In this document: positions 33,160 to 42,195 of the stretch, in pieces
Layout: every line of letters begins with the position of its first letter
Position numbering within the stretch: position 1 is the first letter of the stretch
Source of the DNA: Nonomuraea solani
Lineage (GTDB): Bacteria > Actinomycetota > Actinomycetes > Streptosporangiales > Streptosporangiaceae
Assembly (NCBI RefSeq): GCF_900108335.1
Contig: NZ_FNVT01000011.1
Coordinates: 144,218-208,217, forward strand
Length of the DNA stretch: 64,000 nucleotides
Reading direction: 5' to 3'
Notes under the pieces: generated by a model
What the model saw: only the letters and a program-made list of their open reading frames with translations
The model's database searches: none
Told to the model about the DNA's origin: nothing
Made by a program: the position numbers and the translations under genes

Positions 33160-34575
33160 TCAGCGACCGCCCCGGTGCACGCACAGGAGCTGGTCGTGGG
33201 TGGCGTTCTTGTCGCGGTAGGCGATCACGGCGGGGCTCTCGCCGCTGTAGTGGCGGGGCAGCCGCTCGTCGGCGGTCCAGCCGGAGCCGTTGAAGCCGGT
33301 CCACCACAGGCTCTGGTCGGAGCCGCCGCCACGGTGGACGCAGTAGAGCCGGTCCTTGTAGACGGTCAGGGCCGGGCCCTCCGCGGCGTGGTGCCCCGGC
33401 AGCTTCTGGTCGGGGCTCCACTTCGAGCCGTCCCAGCGGGTCCACCAGAGCGCGGTGTCGTCACCGGCGCCGCGGTGCACGCAGTAGAGGTGGCCCCGGT
33501 AGACGGCCAGCGCCGGGTTCGAGCGGCTGGCGTGGCCGGGCAGCTTCTGGTCGGGGCTCCAGCCGGAGCCGTCCCAGCGCGTCCACCACAGCGCCTGGTC
33601 GTCGCCGGCGCCGCGGTGCACGCAGTAGAGATGCCCGTCGTACGCGGCCAGCGCCGGGGCGGCCGCGCTGAAGTGCCGGGGAAACGTGGTGTCGGGGCTC
33701 CAGTTCGAGCCGTCCCAGCGGGCCCACCACAGCGACGAGTCGCCGCCGCTGCCCCGGTGCGCGCAGAAGAGCTGCCCGTCGTACGCGGCCAGCGCCGGCC
33801 CTGAGTCGCTGAAGTGCTGGGGGAAGCGCTGGTCCTCGCTCCAGCCCTCCTCGGCGTCGTAGACCGTCCACCACAGGGTGGAGTCCCCCGTGCCGCCCCG
33901 GTGCGCGAGGTAGAGCCGGTCCTGGAACTGCGCCAGCGCCGGGCTCGACACGCTGAAGTGGTCGACGAACCGCTGGTCGTCACTCCAGCCCTCGCCCGGC
34001 TCGTGGACCGTCCAGTAGAGCGTGGTGTCGCCCGCGGGCCGGCCGTCCTGGCGGGCCGGGACGAGCATGCCGGGGGCGGTCCACGGCGAGGCCAGCTTGA
34101 CCCCGTGCGGACGGGCGATCGAGGAGATCCAGCCGGACTTGGCCCGCACGGAGCGCTCGACGACCGGGGCCAGCCAGATGCCCAGCACGCTGCCGGTGAG
34201 CTCCCCGATGAGCTGCGGGATCTCGGCGGCCAGCAGCGCGCCCGACTCGTTGAGGTGGATCTCGAAGCCCCACCACCTGGCGACCGGCCAGACGTCGGCG
34301 CCCATGGCGCGCAGCTCACGCTGCAGCCGGCGGACGCGCTCCTGGTCCCTGCTGGTCAGCTCGGCGATCTGCCGCTCGCTCTCCCGCCGGGCCTCGACCG
34401 CGCCGACCGCCTCGCGCGCCGGGCCGTCCTCCAGCAGTTCGGTCTCGACGGCGGCGTCCACGGCGGCGGCGGCCGCCGGGTCGTCCTGGGAGTGCAGGAG
34501 CGTGGTCTCGCCGCCCACCGCCGTCTCCTCCACGGCGTCGATTCCTACTTTTTCGGCCTTCGTCTCGTCGGTCAT
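33160..34575 (-). CDS. Repeat protein with tandem WW-rich blades (propeller/lectin-like)
   Basis: A 471-residue protein with no signal peptide. Residues 1 to about 190 are acidic-helical and then contain a hydrophobic stretch (GALLAAEIPQLIGELTGSVLGIWLAPVVE). From about 195 to the end are some six repeats of about 50 residues with the pattern PALAAYDGHLYCVHRG-G-DD-ALWWTRWDGS-WSPDQKLPGH. This resembles fungal-lectin or tachylectin-type beta-propellers, so a glycan-binding role is inferred. Each repeat carries a conserved Cys-Val-His-Arg segment. No enzyme motif was seen. It was compared only by eye; the family is not assigned. It is expressed from its own promoter region (34576-34677) and ends at the shared terminator. 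Confidence 0.7.
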   Translation of the reverse strand: MTDETKAEKVGIDAVEETAVGGETTLLHSQDDPAAAAAVDAAVETELLEDGPAREAVGAVEARRESERQIAELTSRDQERVRRLQRELRAMGADVWPVARWWGFEIHLNESGALLAAEIPQLIGELTGSVLGIWLAPVVERSVRAKSGWISSIARPHGVKLASPWTAPGMLVPARQDGRPAGDTTLYWTVHEPGEGWSDDQRFVDHFSVSSPALAQFQDRLYLAHRGGTGDSTLWWTVYDAEEGWSEDQRFPQHFSDSGPALAAYDGQLFCAHRGSGGDSSLWWARWDGSNWSPDTTFPRHFSAAAPALAAYDGHLYCVHRGAGDDQALWWTRWDGSGWSPDQKLPGHASRSNPALAVYRGHLYCVHRGAGDDTALWWTRWDGSKWSPDQKLPGHHAAEGPALTVYKDRLYCVHRGGGSDQSLWWTGFNGSGWTADERLPRHYSGESPAVIAYRDKNATHDQLLCVHRGGR

Positions 34576-34677
34576 TTCCAGCCCCCTGGCGTGTTAGATG
34601 AGCGAACTTCGCCATCGTAACTTTGGGTAGCGTTTCGATTACCCTAGGGCTGGATTGGTCCGGGTAAAGCCCGAAGG

Positions 34678-36540
34678 TCAGGGTCGCCAGCCGCCGAGAT
34701 ACCGGTCGATGGTGTGGTCGGCCGCCTGGTCGTCGGTGAGCTGCGGCCGGTCCGCCGTGACGGCCGCGCCCGGTCCGGTGTTGCGATATTCGGCCAGGCG
34801 CGCGTCCCGCCAGGAGAAACCGCCCATGTCGGTCCACGCGTCGTCCTTGATGTGCGGGCCGAGCCAGGAGTCGCGGATCACGACCTGCGCGATGGCTTTG
34901 GGGTCGTTGCCCGGGTGCCACGGCCGCCCGAGGTGCACCGTCTTGTCCGCCAGTTCGCTCTCCAGGCGGCTGTTGACGATGAGGAAGCCGTAGCGGTTGG
35001 AGTCGCTGGTGCTGGCCGCCGTCACGTAGCCGGCGCCGGTCGACTTGAGCACGCAGCCGTCGAGGACCGCCGTGCCCCGGCCGTAGACGAAGTCGACGTC
35101 GCCCTCGATGTAGCAGTCGCGCAGGTAGGTGCGGCTGACGACGTCCCGATTCGGGGTGTCGGCCTTGAAGGTGTCCTGGTCGCCGAGGAACCGGGTGCCC
35201 TCGAACGCGATCCGGTCGCCGACCGTGCGCACGGCCAGGGCCTGGCTGGGGGCGACCGACTCGTCGTAGGAGTTCTCCAGGGTGATGTCCTCGACGGTGA
35301 CGCCGCTGCCGAGCACGCCGAAGGTGGGGCTGTCGGCGGAGCCGTACGTGCCGCCGTAGAACTTCTGGCCGCCGGCCGGCAGGTCGTAGGTGATCACCAC
35401 GTCCGCGGCGTCGCCGGTCGCGCCCCTGATCGTCAGGTCCCTGCGGCCCGGCCACACCCGGACGATCTCCCGGTACACGCCCGGCTTCACGGTGATCACC
35501 GCACCGCGCGGCGCCGCGCCGACGGCCGCCTGGACGCTGCCGAAGTCGCCGGTGCCGTCGAGCGCGACCGTGATCCGGCGTGGCGCGGGCCGCTGCCCGC
35601 CGAGCGGCCCCGCTCCCCTGGCGACGATGCCGGGCACCCGGTCGGCGGGGTCGAGCCGGTAGGCGTAGTAGGAGGCGGGGTCGAAGGCGGCGCCCGCGCT
35701 GTCGGTGCGCCCGCGCGTGCCGTCGAACACGTTGCCCCGCTGGACCACCTGCGAGGCCGGGTCCTTGGCCACGATCGGGTCGGGCACGCCCCGGTAGTAG
35801 CTGTTCTCGACCACCATGCGGCCGCCGCCCCGGATCATGGTCCCGTAGAGCCCGGTGTCCTGAACGTAGTTGTTGTAGAGGTGGGCGGCCTCGGTGTTGT
35901 CGATGCTGCCGTTGCGCTGGTAGGTGCCGCGGATCCAGTTGTGGTGCATGGTGACCTTGGTGACCACGTTCGGGGTCCAGCCGACGCCGACGGCCTTGTT
36001 GTGGTCGCTGAAGACGTTCCAGGAGACGGTGACGTAGTCGCTGTCCTTGCGGATGTCCAGCAGGCCGTCGCCGGTCCTGGTGAAGTGGTTGTGGTCGATC
36101 CAGACGTGGTGGGCGCCGTCCATCTGGACGCCGTCGTAGTCCTTGGTCTTGCCGTCCCAGTCGCCGGGGACGTAGGAGTCGCGGATCGTCAGGTTGCGGA
36201 TGATGACGTTGTGCACGCCGTTGAGGAAGAAGCCGCCGTGCACGATCTCGGCGCCCTCGCCCACGATGCTCTTGTCCGAGGCGACCTCGATCTCCTTGCC
36301 GTAGGGCTCGATCGCGATCGAGCCCCTGACCTTGATCACGTACGGCTCCGCGGCCGTGGCGTACCGTTCGAGGTCGGCCTGGGTGGACACGGTCACGGTC
36401 CGGCCGGCCGCGCCGCCGGTGGTGCCGTCGACGCCGAGGGCGTTCAGCGACGCGAAGCCGTCGGCGCGCGGGGCGTGCGCCTCAGCGGGTGCGGGTGTCG
36501 CGACCAGCGCCGCGACCAGGGCGATGACCAAGCCCTTCAT
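34678..36540 (-). CDS. Secreted pectate lyase (PL1)-pectin methylesterase (CE8) fusion
   Basis: A 620-residue bifunctional enzyme with a Sec signal peptide (ending PAEA-H). Residues about 25-310 are a PL1 parallel beta-helix: VHNVIIRNLTIRDSYVPGDWDG, VWIDHNHF and MHHNWIRGTYQRNGSIDN. The first Arg of the PL1 RxPxxR active-site motif is kept, while Pro and the second Arg are replaced (RNGSID), possibly a subfamily trait. Residues about 325-620 are a CE8 esterase with GVYREIV, the Gln/Asp region GTRFLGDQDTF, the catalytic-Asp strand EGDVDFVYGRG and LGRPWHPG. Together they would demethylate and cleave pectin outside the cell. It is the last gene of the operon, its start overlapping the binding-protein stop. 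Confidence 0.88.
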   Translation of the reverse strand: MKGLVIALVAALVATPAPAEAHAPRADGFASLNALGVDGTTGGAAGRTVTVSTQADLERYATAAEPYVIKVRGSIAIEPYGKEIEVASDKSIVGEGAEIVHGGFFLNGVHNVIIRNLTIRDSYVPGDWDGKTKDYDGVQMDGAHHVWIDHNHFTRTGDGLLDIRKDSDYVTVSWNVFSDHNKAVGVGWTPNVVTKVTMHHNWIRGTYQRNGSIDNTEAAHLYNNYVQDTGLYGTMIRGGGRMVVENSYYRGVPDPIVAKDPASQVVQRGNVFDGTRGRTDSAGAAFDPASYYAYRLDPADRVPGIVARGAGPLGGQRPAPRRITVALDGTGDFGSVQAAVGAAPRGAVITVKPGVYREIVRVWPGRRDLTIRGATGDAADVVITYDLPAGGQKFYGGTYGSADSPTFGVLGSGVTVEDITLENSYDESVAPSQALAVRTVGDRIAFEGTRFLGDQDTFKADTPNRDVVSRTYLRDCYIEGDVDFVYGRGTAVLDGCVLKSTGAGYVTAASTSDSNRYGFLIVNSRLESELADKTVHLGRPWHPGNDPKAIAQVVIRDSWLGPHIKDDAWTDMGGFSWRDARLAEYRNTGPGAAVTADRPQLTDDQAADHTIDRYLGGWRP

Positions 36541-37823
36541 CAGCCGTTCCGCTTCTTGTACGCCGCCTGCGCCTCGGTCATCTTGCCCGCGAACTGCTCC
36601 AGGAAGTCCTTGGCGGTGAGCTGGCCCAGCAGCACCTTCTGGAACTGCGGCTCCGCCCACGTCTTGGTGATGTCGTTGAACTCCGGCAGGTGGTAGGGCA
36701 TCTGCACGACCTTGGTCGCCGGGTCGTTCAGCACCCGCTGCGCCTCGCTGATGTGCGCGGCCTGCGTGCCCCGCACGTCGGTGTTGGCCGGGATGACGCC
36801 GGTCTTCTCCGCGATGTAGGCGTCCGTCTCCTTGGCGGCGAAGAACTCGGCCAGTTTGAACGCGGCCTCCTTCTGCTCGCTGGCCGAGAAGACCGCGACG
36901 CCGCCGACGGGGTTCGACAGCACGGCCTGGACGCCGGAGTCGGACTTGGGCACGGAGAAGGAGGCCACCTTCTCGGGGCCGAGCGACTTGATGTGGTCCT
37001 GGTAGGAGCCCAGGTTGTGCTGCATGACGGCGATGCTGCCCGCGGTGTCGAACTGGGCGACCATCTTGACGTAGTCGTTCTGCAGGTCGCCCTCGGGTGT
37101 GTTCTTCTTGTACAGCCCGGCGTACTTCTCCAGCGCCGTCACGTTCCGCGGGTCGCTGATCGTGGACCTGCCGGTGGCGTCGAAGAACTCCGTCAGGCCC
37201 GACTGCCCGTAGACGACCTCCAGCATCTGGGCGATGGAGCCGGCGCCGCCGCGGATGGTGAAGCCGAACCGGTTCTCCTGCGGCTTGGTCAGCTTGTCGA
37301 CCGTCGAGAAGAACTCCGACCAGGTCTTCGGCGGCTCCAGCCCGGCCTCCTTGAACCAGTCCTTGCGGTACCAGAAGGCGCCCGAGTTGGTGGACAGGGG
37401 ATAGATATAGAGCTTGCCGTCCGGCACGACGTTCTTGACCGTCGTCAGCAGCGCGTCGTTGAACTTGCCGTTCAGCGCCGGGTTCTTGGCGATGCGCTCG
37501 TCCACCGGTTCGAGCGCCTTCTGCGCCACGAGGTTGCCCAGCCCGGCGGTGGCCACGTCGGCCACGTCGGGCGTGCCGCCACCGGCGATCGCCGTGTCGA
37601 TCTTCTGCGGGGCCTGCGCGATCGGGATGCCCACGTACTTGACCTTGATGGTCGGGTTGGCCTTCTCGAACTCGGCGATGGCGTGCTGCCAGACCGGCGT
37701 GCGCGCGGGACCTGCGTTGGTGTCCCAGAAGGTGATCTCGGTCTTGCCGTCGGCGCCCGTCCCTGAGCCGCAGCCGGCCAGCACTGCGGCGGCGAGGAGC
37801 ACCGCGGGCACACGTCTTCTCAT
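36540..37823 (-). CDS. Solute-binding lipoprotein of the pectin-locus importer
   Basis: A 427-residue family 1 binding protein with lipobox LAGC-G near residues 15-18. The mature region begins KTEITFWDTNAGPARTPVWQHAIAEFEKANPTIKVKYVGIP, and FWYRKDWFKEAGLEPPKTWSEFF is typical of CUT1 sugar binders. It probably delivers oligogalacturonides or other pectic oligosaccharides to the permeases at 39248 and 40066. It sits between the GH43 gene (6 bp upstream) and the pectinase fusion (1-base overlap) in one transcript. Confidence 0.9.
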   Translation of the reverse strand: MRRRVPAVLLAAAVLAGCGSGTGADGKTEITFWDTNAGPARTPVWQHAIAEFEKANPTIKVKYVGIPIAQAPQKIDTAIAGGGTPDVADVATAGLGNLVAQKALEPVDERIAKNPALNGKFNDALLTTVKNVVPDGKLYIYPLSTNSGAFWYRKDWFKEAGLEPPKTWSEFFSTVDKLTKPQENRFGFTIRGGAGSIAQMLEVVYGQSGLTEFFDATGRSTISDPRNVTALEKYAGLYKKNTPEGDLQNDYVKMVAQFDTAGSIAVMQHNLGSYQDHIKSLGPEKVASFSVPKSDSGVQAVLSNPVGGVAVFSASEQKEAAFKLAEFFAAKETDAYIAEKTGVIPANTDVRGTQAAHISEAQRVLNDPATKVVQMPYHLPEFNDITKTWAEPQFQKVLLGQLTAKDFLEQFAGKMTEAQAAYKKRNG

Positions 37824-37829
37824 GGGCTG

Positions 37830-39251
37830 CTACCTTTCGATGTCCACGGTGAACGAGTCGAAGATCGCCTGACCGGCTCCGCTCCCCGCGGCGTACAGGC
37901 CGAGCACCGCCCCGACCCACCGGCCCTGCGTGGCCTGGAAGGGCTCGCCGATCTCGCGTAGCCCCTCTCCCGTATCGGCCAGAAACGTGACGAGCGCGCC
38001 GTCGCCGACCCGCGCGCCGACGGTGACCGGCCGGCCGTCCTCGACCGGCACGGGTTTGCCGTCCCCGCACACCAGGACCGTCCCGTCCGCGGTGCGCTCC
38101 AGCCCGACGGAGGCGGCGGTGAACCCGACGACGGCCAGCCCCGCCCGGCCCTCGCCCTCCAGCGTCAGGGTGGTGGTGACCGCGCACGGGTCGCCGGGCA
38201 GCCGCTGCCCCAGCACGGACGGCCGTTCCCGCAGGTCGTCGGGACCGGGCACGCAGGTCAGGCGGAGCCGTCCGTCGCGCAGCTCCCACCACGCGGGGTC
38301 GGGGTTGGCCTGCCAGCTCCACTGCAGCCCCAGCTCGGGACCCGTGAAGTCGTCGGAGACGGCCGGGGCCCCCGGCTCGCCGCCGGGGACCGGCACGGGG
38401 CCGCCGGGCACCGGCTCGCCGTTCGCGCCCATGACCGGCCAGCCGCCGTTCCAGCGCATCGGCTGCAGGTGCACGACCCGGCCGTAGGGGCCGCGGTCCT
38501 GGAAGTGCATGAACCAGTGCTCGCCGGACGGGGTGTCCACCCAGCCGCCCTGGTGCGGGCCGTTGACCTCGGTGCCGCCCTGTTCCAGGACGATGCGGTC
38601 CTCGTACGGGCCGAAGATCGACTCCGCCCGGAACACCGACTGCCAGCCCTGCTCCACGCCGCCCGCCGGCGCGAAGATCCAGTACACCCCGTCGCGCTTG
38701 TAGAGCTTCGGCCCCTCCAGCGTCCGATAGCCCGGCAGCAGGTCGGCGTCGATGACCAGCGTGCCCTCGTCGAGCACCCCGCTGCCGTCGGGCGCCATGC
38801 GGTGCAGCGTGAGCCGGTTGTTCACGCCCGCGCGGCTCTTGGCCCAGCCGTGCACCAGGTACGCCTGGCCGTCGTCGTCCCAGAGCGGGCAGGGGTCGAT
38901 GAGCCCGAGCCCCGGCTTGACCACGTGCGGCTCGGTCCACGGCCCCCGCGGATCCTCGGCGCTGACCCAGCAGATGCCCGCGTCGGGGTCGCCCCAGAAG
39001 ATCCAGAACCGCCCGGCGTGGTGCCGCAGCGACGGCGCCCACACCCCGCAGCCGGGCCGGACGTCGTCATAGCCGCTGGTCACGGCATGGCCGATGATCG
39101 TCCAGTTGACCAGGTCGCGTGAGTGCAGAATCGGCAGCCCCGGCACCTTGGTGAAGGTGGAGACCGTCAGGTAGAAGTCGTCGCCGACCCGGATCACGTC
39201 GGGATCCGACCAGTCGGCGTTGAGCACGGGGTTGCGGTACGTCGCGGTCAT
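37830..39251 (-). CDS. Glycoside hydrolase family 43 protein with C-terminal beta-sandwich
   Basis: A 473-residue protein without a signal peptide, so cytosolic. The N-terminal five-bladed GH43 domain has the catalytic Asp in NADWSDPDVIRVGDDFYL, GVWAPSLRHHAGRFWIFWGD, the pKa-modulating Asp region LGLIDPCPLWDDDGQAYLVHGW, and the proposed acid Glu in YRTLEGPKLYKRDGVYW. A C-terminal lectin-like beta-sandwich (about 300-470) follows, as in beta-xylosidase/arabinofuranosidase subfamilies. It probably trims imported arabino- or xylo-substituted pectic oligosaccharides. It overlaps the permease upstream by 4 bp. Confidence 0.85.
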   Translation of the reverse strand: MTATYRNPVLNADWSDPDVIRVGDDFYLTVSTFTKVPGLPILHSRDLVNWTIIGHAVTSGYDDVRPGCGVWAPSLRHHAGRFWIFWGDPDAGICWVSAEDPRGPWTEPHVVKPGLGLIDPCPLWDDDGQAYLVHGWAKSRAGVNNRLTLHRMAPDGSGVLDEGTLVIDADLLPGYRTLEGPKLYKRDGVYWIFAPAGGVEQGWQSVFRAESIFGPYEDRIVLEQGGTEVNGPHQGGWVDTPSGEHWFMHFQDRGPYGRVVHLQPMRWNGGWPVMGANGEPVPGGPVPVPGGEPGAPAVSDDFTGPELGLQWSWQANPDPAWWELRDGRLRLTCVPGPDDLRERPSVLGQRLPGDPCAVTTTLTLEGEGRAGLAVVGFTAASVGLERTADGTVLVCGDGKPVPVEDGRPVTVGARVGDGALVTFLADTGEGLREIGEPFQATQGRWVGAVLGLYAAGSGAGQAIFDSFTVDIER

Positions 39252-40069
39252 CCCTTCACCGCCCCTGCGGACATCCCCTGCACGAGGTAGCGCTGGATGA
39301 ACGCGAAGACGATCACTACGGGCAGTGCGGCGACGACGCCGCCGGCGGCGAGAGCGCCGAAGTCGACGCTGTTCTCGCCGAGGTTGTAGGCAAGGCCCAC
39401 AGGCACGGTGAATTTCTCCTGGTCGTTGATGAACATGAGGGCGAAGAGGAAGTTGTTCCAGCTGTGGATGAAGGCGAACGAGCCGACCGCGACCAGCGCG
39501 GGCCGCAGCAGCGGCAGCACGATGGCCAGGAATCCGCGCAGCCGGGAGCAGCCGTCCACCCAGGCCGCCTGCTCCAGCTCATGCGGGATGTTCCTGATGA
39601 AGCCGCTGATGAGGATCAGGGAGAGCGGGAGCTGGAAGACCGTCTCCGCGATGACCAGGCTCCACAGGGAGTTCGTCAGCGACAGCGTCCTGAAGATCTC
39701 GAACAGCGGGATGATCATCAGGGCACCCGGGATGAACTGCGTGCAGAGCATCCCGATCATGAACGCGGCCTTGCCCCGGAAGTTGTAGCGGGCCAGCGCG
39801 TATCCCCCGGCCAGCGCCACCACCGTCGTGGTGATCAGCGAGGCGACGCCGACCAGCAGGCTGTTCTGGAAGAAGACGGCGAACCCCATCCCATTCCAGA
39901 CCGTGTCGAAGTGCTCGAACGTGATCGGCCACGGCACGATCGACGTGGAGCCCCTCGGCCGGAACGCGAAGACCAGCATCCAGTAGAACGGCACCAGCGT
40001 GAACAGCAGGTACAGCCCCAGCGGGAGATAGATCCGCCACCGGGACACCCGGTCGCGACGCGGGCTCAT
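39248..40069 (-). CDS. Carbohydrate ABC transporter permease (MalG type), pectin locus
   Basis: A 273-residue six-helix permease with the EAA loop ELEQAAWVDGCSRLRGFLAIVLPLLRP. The ATG at 40069 overlaps the end of the partner permease (ATGA). It forms the importer with the MalF-type partner and the lipoprotein; no ATPase gene is present locally, so a shared MsiK-like ATPase is inferred. Confidence 0.92.
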   Translation of the reverse strand: MSPRRDRVSRWRIYLPLGLYLLFTLVPFYWMLVFAFRPRGSTSIVPWPITFEHFDTVWNGMGFAVFFQNSLLVGVASLITTTVVALAGGYALARYNFRGKAAFMIGMLCTQFIPGALMIIPLFEIFRTLSLTNSLWSLVIAETVFQLPLSLILISGFIRNIPHELEQAAWVDGCSRLRGFLAIVLPLLRPALVAVGSFAFIHSWNNFLFALMFINDQEKFTVPVGLAYNLGENSVDFGALAAGGVVAALPVVIVFAFIQRYLVQGMSAGAVKG

Positions 40070-40980
40070 GACTTCGCCCCGAACTTGCTGAGCCGCAGGT
40101 AGACGATGGAGAAGAAGGTCAGGATGAGGAACGCCACGGTGGTCAGCGCGGTGGCGTAGCCGAAGTCGTGCGACTGGGCGGCCTGCTGCGCGACGTAGAG
40201 CGGCAGCGTGGTCGTCTGGTGGGCCGGGCCGCCGCCGGTGAGGGTGTAGAGCAGGTCCACGTTGTTGAACTCCCACACCGAGCGCAGCAGCGTGGACAGG
40301 ATGATCGCGTCTCGCAGGTGCGGCAGCGTGATGTGGAAGAACCGGCGCATCCGGCTCGCGCCGTCCACCGACGCGGCCTCGTACAGCTCCTTTGACACCG
40401 ACTGCAGGTCGGCGAGGAGCAGGATCGCGAAGAACGGCACCCCTCGCCACAGCTCGGCCACCACGGCGGCCCAGAACACGGTGTCGGGGTTGGCCAGCGG
40501 CGCGGCCCCATACTCGATGAGGCCCATGTCGGCCAGATAGCGCGACACCCCGGTGAAGGGGTTGTAGAGCAGGACCCAGATCGCGGTGGTGAGCACGCCG
40601 GAGACCGCCCACGGCGAGAAGACGAGCGCCCGGGAGATCGCGCGGCCGATGAAGCTCTCGTTGACGATCAGTGCGAGCGCGAGGCCGAGCAAGAACTGCA
40701 GGACGACCTCGACGACCACCCACTTCGCACTGAAGCCGAGGCTCTGCCAGAAGATCGGGTCCTCGAAGAGCAGCGTGCGGAAGTTGTCGAGCCCGGCGAA
40801 GCCGTTGTCCCAGGGCTTGGTGACGTTGTACCGCTGGAGGCTGTAGTAGAGGACGCTGGCCATCGGGTACACGAGGAAGCCGAGCATCGCGATCACCGAC
40901 GGGGCGATCAGCAGATAGGGGGTTAACGCTCCTGCTCGGCGTGGGTTCGTGCGGGGCGGGGGCGCCGAGACGACGGCCAC
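40066..40980 (-). CDS. Carbohydrate ABC transporter permease (MalF type), pectin locus
   Basis: A 304-residue permease with a cytosolic N terminus (about 20 residues), six hydrophobic helices and the EAA loop LYEAASVDGASRMRRFFHITLPHL. It is the first gene of the minus-strand pectin operon. The divergent regulator gene lies across a 183-bp region with several palindromes. Confidence 0.92.
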   Translation of the reverse strand: MAVVSAPPPRTNPRRAGALTPYLLIAPSVIAMLGFLVYPMASVLYYSLQRYNVTKPWDNGFAGLDNFRTLLFEDPIFWQSLGFSAKWVVVEVVLQFLLGLALALIVNESFIGRAISRALVFSPWAVSGVLTTAIWVLLYNPFTGVSRYLADMGLIEYGAAPLANPDTVFWAAVVAELWRGVPFFAILLLADLQSVSKELYEAASVDGASRMRRFFHITLPHLRDAIILSTLLRSVWEFNNVDLLYTLTGGGPAHQTTTLPLYVAQQAAQSHDFGYATALTTVAFLILTFFSIVYLRLSKFGAKS

Positions 40981-41009
40981 GTGGTGACTCCTTCGCGTGG
41001 TGCCGGCTA

Positions 41010-41023
41010 TGCAATCGGTTGCA
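41010..41023. promoter_or_regulatory. LacI-type operator (TGCAATCGGTTGCA)
   Basis: A near-perfect 14-bp palindrome with central CG, 30 bp upstream of the first permease gene. The form fits a LacI/GalR operator controlling the pectin operon. Confidence 0.6.
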
Positions 41024-41027
41024 GGAA

Positions 41028-41053
41028 ACGTTGCGTTAGCACGAACGCAACGT
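41028..41053. promoter_or_regulatory. Inverted repeat, 10-bp arms, in the divergent LacI/pectin promoter
   Basis: ACGTTGCGTT (41028-41037) and AACGCAACGT (41044-41053) are perfect inverted arms with a 6-base centre. They share the TTGC/GCAA half-sites of the neighbouring palindrome at 41010 and may be a second or spaced operator. Confidence 0.55.
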
Positions 41054-41099
41054 CAATGGCCGGTGAACGTGACACGCGCCACTACCAGCGCAAATGCCG

Positions 41100-41113
41100 A
41101 AATTTCGAAATTT
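41100..41113. promoter_or_regulatory. A+T-rich perfect palindrome in the LacI leader
   Basis: AAATTTCGAAATTT is a perfect 14-bp palindrome with central CG, about 50 bp before the LacI ATG. Such an A+T-rich block is conspicuous in this G+C-rich DNA and may be an autoregulatory operator. Confidence 0.5.
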
Positions 41114-41163
41114 TCGTGCTGATGGCCTGGCCTCTTCCCGGCAGGTCGGAGGAGAGTGGGGGC

Positions 41164-42195
41164 ATGACGGCCGACGACCCGCACCCTCCGTTGCCCAAGC
41201 TGGCGGTGATCGCCCGCGAGGCCGGAGTGTCGGTTGCAACCGTTTCCAAGGCCCTCAACGGCAGAGCCGACGTCTCCGCCCAGACCCGCCGCCTGGTCGC
41301 CGAGGTGCTCGAACGCCGCGGCTACCCCCGGCAGCGCCTCAAGCCCGCGCGCGGCAGCATGGTGGACGTCATGCTGCAGGGCCTGGAGTCGCCGTACGCG
41401 CTGGCCATCCTCGGCGGTGTCGAGGACGCGGCCTGGCGGCTCGGCGTTGACCTGGTCGTCTCGGCCGTCGTCGGCCGCACCAAGAACGGCCAGCCGCCGC
41501 CCGCCTGGCTCGACCGCCTCGGCGCCCGCGACAGCGCCGGCGTCCTGCTGGTCCGCACCTCACCGACCGCCACGCAGCGCGCCTGGCTGTCCGACCACGG
41601 CATCCCCGCCGTCATCGTGGACCCGCGCCGCAAGCCCCCGCCCGGCCTCCCGGTCGTCGCCGCCGGCAACCTGGCCGGCGCCCGCGCCGCCACCGAGCAC
41701 CTCATCGGGCTGGGCCACGAACGCATCGCCATCGTCACCGGCCGCCCCGGCGTCCCGTGCGCCGTCGAACGGCTGACCGGTTACCGCCAGGCCATGGCCG
41801 CCGCCGGGCTGCCGGTCGATCCGCGGTGGGAGGTGTGCGGCTACTTCCAGCGCGACTCGGCGGCCACCGCCACCCACGCCCTCCTCACCGGCCTGCCCGA
41901 ACCCCCGACCGCCGTCTTCGCCTGCTCCGACTCGATGGCCGTCGGGGTGTACCAGGCGCTCGGCGAGCACGGGTGGCGGGTGCCCGACGATGTGAGCGTG
42001 ATCGGGTTCGACGACTCGTGGGCCGCCGATCACGTCACGCCCGCGCTGACGACGGTCCGCCAGCCGTGGCCGGAGCTGGGGGCGGCCGCTCTGAGCGCGC
42101 TGCTGTCCGGCGAGCCGCCGGCCCGGACCGAGCTCCCGACCGCCCTGGTCGTCCGGGCCAGCGCCGCGCCCGTCTCTCAGGCTTCGACCCGGTAG
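41164..42195 (+). CDS. LacI-family regulator of the pectin locus
   Basis: A 343-residue regulator. The ATG at 41164 follows GGAGGAGAGTGGGGGC and is chosen over upstream frames. The N-terminal HTH is LAVIAREAGVSVATVSKALNGRADVSAQTRRLVAEVLERRGY. The hinge (RQRLKPARGSMVDVML) is less typical of the NxxAR hinge. The effector domain ends DDVSVIGFDDSWAADHVTPALTTVRQP. It is divergent from the pectin operon and probably represses it in the absence of a pectic sugar. Its 3' end overlaps the convergent ABC exporter gene by 19 bp. Confidence 0.88.
   Translation: MTADDPHPPLPKLAVIAREAGVSVATVSKALNGRADVSAQTRRLVAEVLERRGYPRQRLKPARGSMVDVMLQGLESPYALAILGGVEDAAWRLGVDLVVSAVVGRTKNGQPPPAWLDRLGARDSAGVLLVRTSPTATQRAWLSDHGIPAVIVDPRRKPPPGLPVVAAGNLAGARAATEHLIGLGHERIAIVTGRPGVPCAVERLTGYRQAMAAAGLPVDPRWEVCGYFQRDSAATATHALLTGLPEPPTAVFACSDSMAVGVYQALGEHGWRVPDDVSVIGFDDSWAADHVTPALTTVRQPWPELGAAALSALLSGEPPARTELPTALVVRASAAPVSQASTR

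Noticed and set aside
34678..39042. A single very long minus-strand frame spanning the pectinase, binding protein and GH43 region
   Set aside because: Only its last 620 codons, from the ATG at 36540, form a recognisable protein; upstream it runs out of frame through the binding-protein and GH43 genes with low-complexity Arg/Gly/Ala sequence.
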